From Desulfuromonas sp. SDB (GTDB taxonomy: Bacteria > SDB-A), in assembly GCA_001412365.1 (NCBI GenBank), contig LKUE01000277.1, positions 1 to 14,751 of the forward strand: DNA of 14,751 bases, in the 5' to 3' direction. The notes beneath the pieces were generated by a model that was not told the DNA's origin, searched no databases, and worked only from the letters and a program-made list of their open reading frames with translations. Below are positions 14,720-14,751 of this stretch, piece after piece; the first letter of the stretch is position 1; each line of letters starts with the position of its first letter. Position numbers and translations under genes: made by a program.

Positions 14720-14751
14720 CTCAAAAATGTCACAAAGTATTGCACCGTCCC
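14720..14751. repeat. Partial repeat at the right edge
   Basis: CTCAAAAATGTCACAAAG (14720-14737) repeats the head of element b (7962-7979) with two differences. It runs into TATTGCACCGTCCC at the window end. On the reverse strand the edge reads GGGACGGTGC, like the start of REP/RAYT-type repeats, but the rest lies outside the window. Between 14616 and this point I see only a loose dyad, ATTTGAAT (14629-14636) / ATTCAAAT (14666-14673). Confidence 0.4.

Overview
The window is AT-rich bacterial DNA. Features that point to the organism are several strong AGGAGG-type ribosome binding sites, secreted and lipoprotein-type exports, a surface protein ending in a FlgD-like / T9SS-type C-terminal domain, and TPR-rich signalling proteins. 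Together these suggest an uncultured member of the FCB side of the bacterial tree (Cloacimonadota, WOR-3 or similar). The frequent use of Shine-Dalgarno sites argues against typical Bacteroidota. The lineage is an inference; there is no rRNA or marker gene here.

Layout. (1) 1-923, minus: a TPR protein running off the left edge. (2) 1059-5665, minus: a tightly packed run of six genes (spacings 16, 53, -26/-14, 17 and 23 nt), likely one operon. In transcription order these are a four-helix membrane protein, a zinc-ribbon/SAM methyltransferase fusion, a zinc-ribbon membrane protein, a beta-propeller lipoprotein, a small membrane ORF broken by one TGA, and an exported choloylglycine-hydrolase-family amidase. 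(3) 5953-7761, minus: a secreted BNR/sialidase-fold protein with a C-terminal sorting-type domain. (4) 8030-11866, minus: a 1278-residue protein with two class III nucleotide cyclase domains, a STAND-type ATPase and TPRs. This is the layout of mammalian soluble adenylyl cyclase (ADCY10), with catalytic residues divided between the two cyclase domains. (5) 12106-14615, plus: an accessory island, visibly more AT-rich, with two consecutive toxin-antitoxin-like modules. The first pairs a HTH-Panacea antitoxin with a RelE-family toxin. The second pairs a basic coiled-coil protein with a nucleotidyltransferase and sits behind a promoter threaded through four copies of an 11-bp operator.

The most striking points are these. 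Both toxin/effector genes carry a single-base frameshift while the proteins in front of them are intact. The four-box operator has a regular 29/26/29-nt geometry. A dispersed family of small hairpin repeats sits in the gaps around the cyclase gene and the island, with a compensatory base change in one stem. All three broken ORFs have homopolymer runs at or beside the lesion, so sequencing error must be excluded before decay or recoding is argued. No tRNA, rRNA, CRISPR array or complete insertion sequence was seen.
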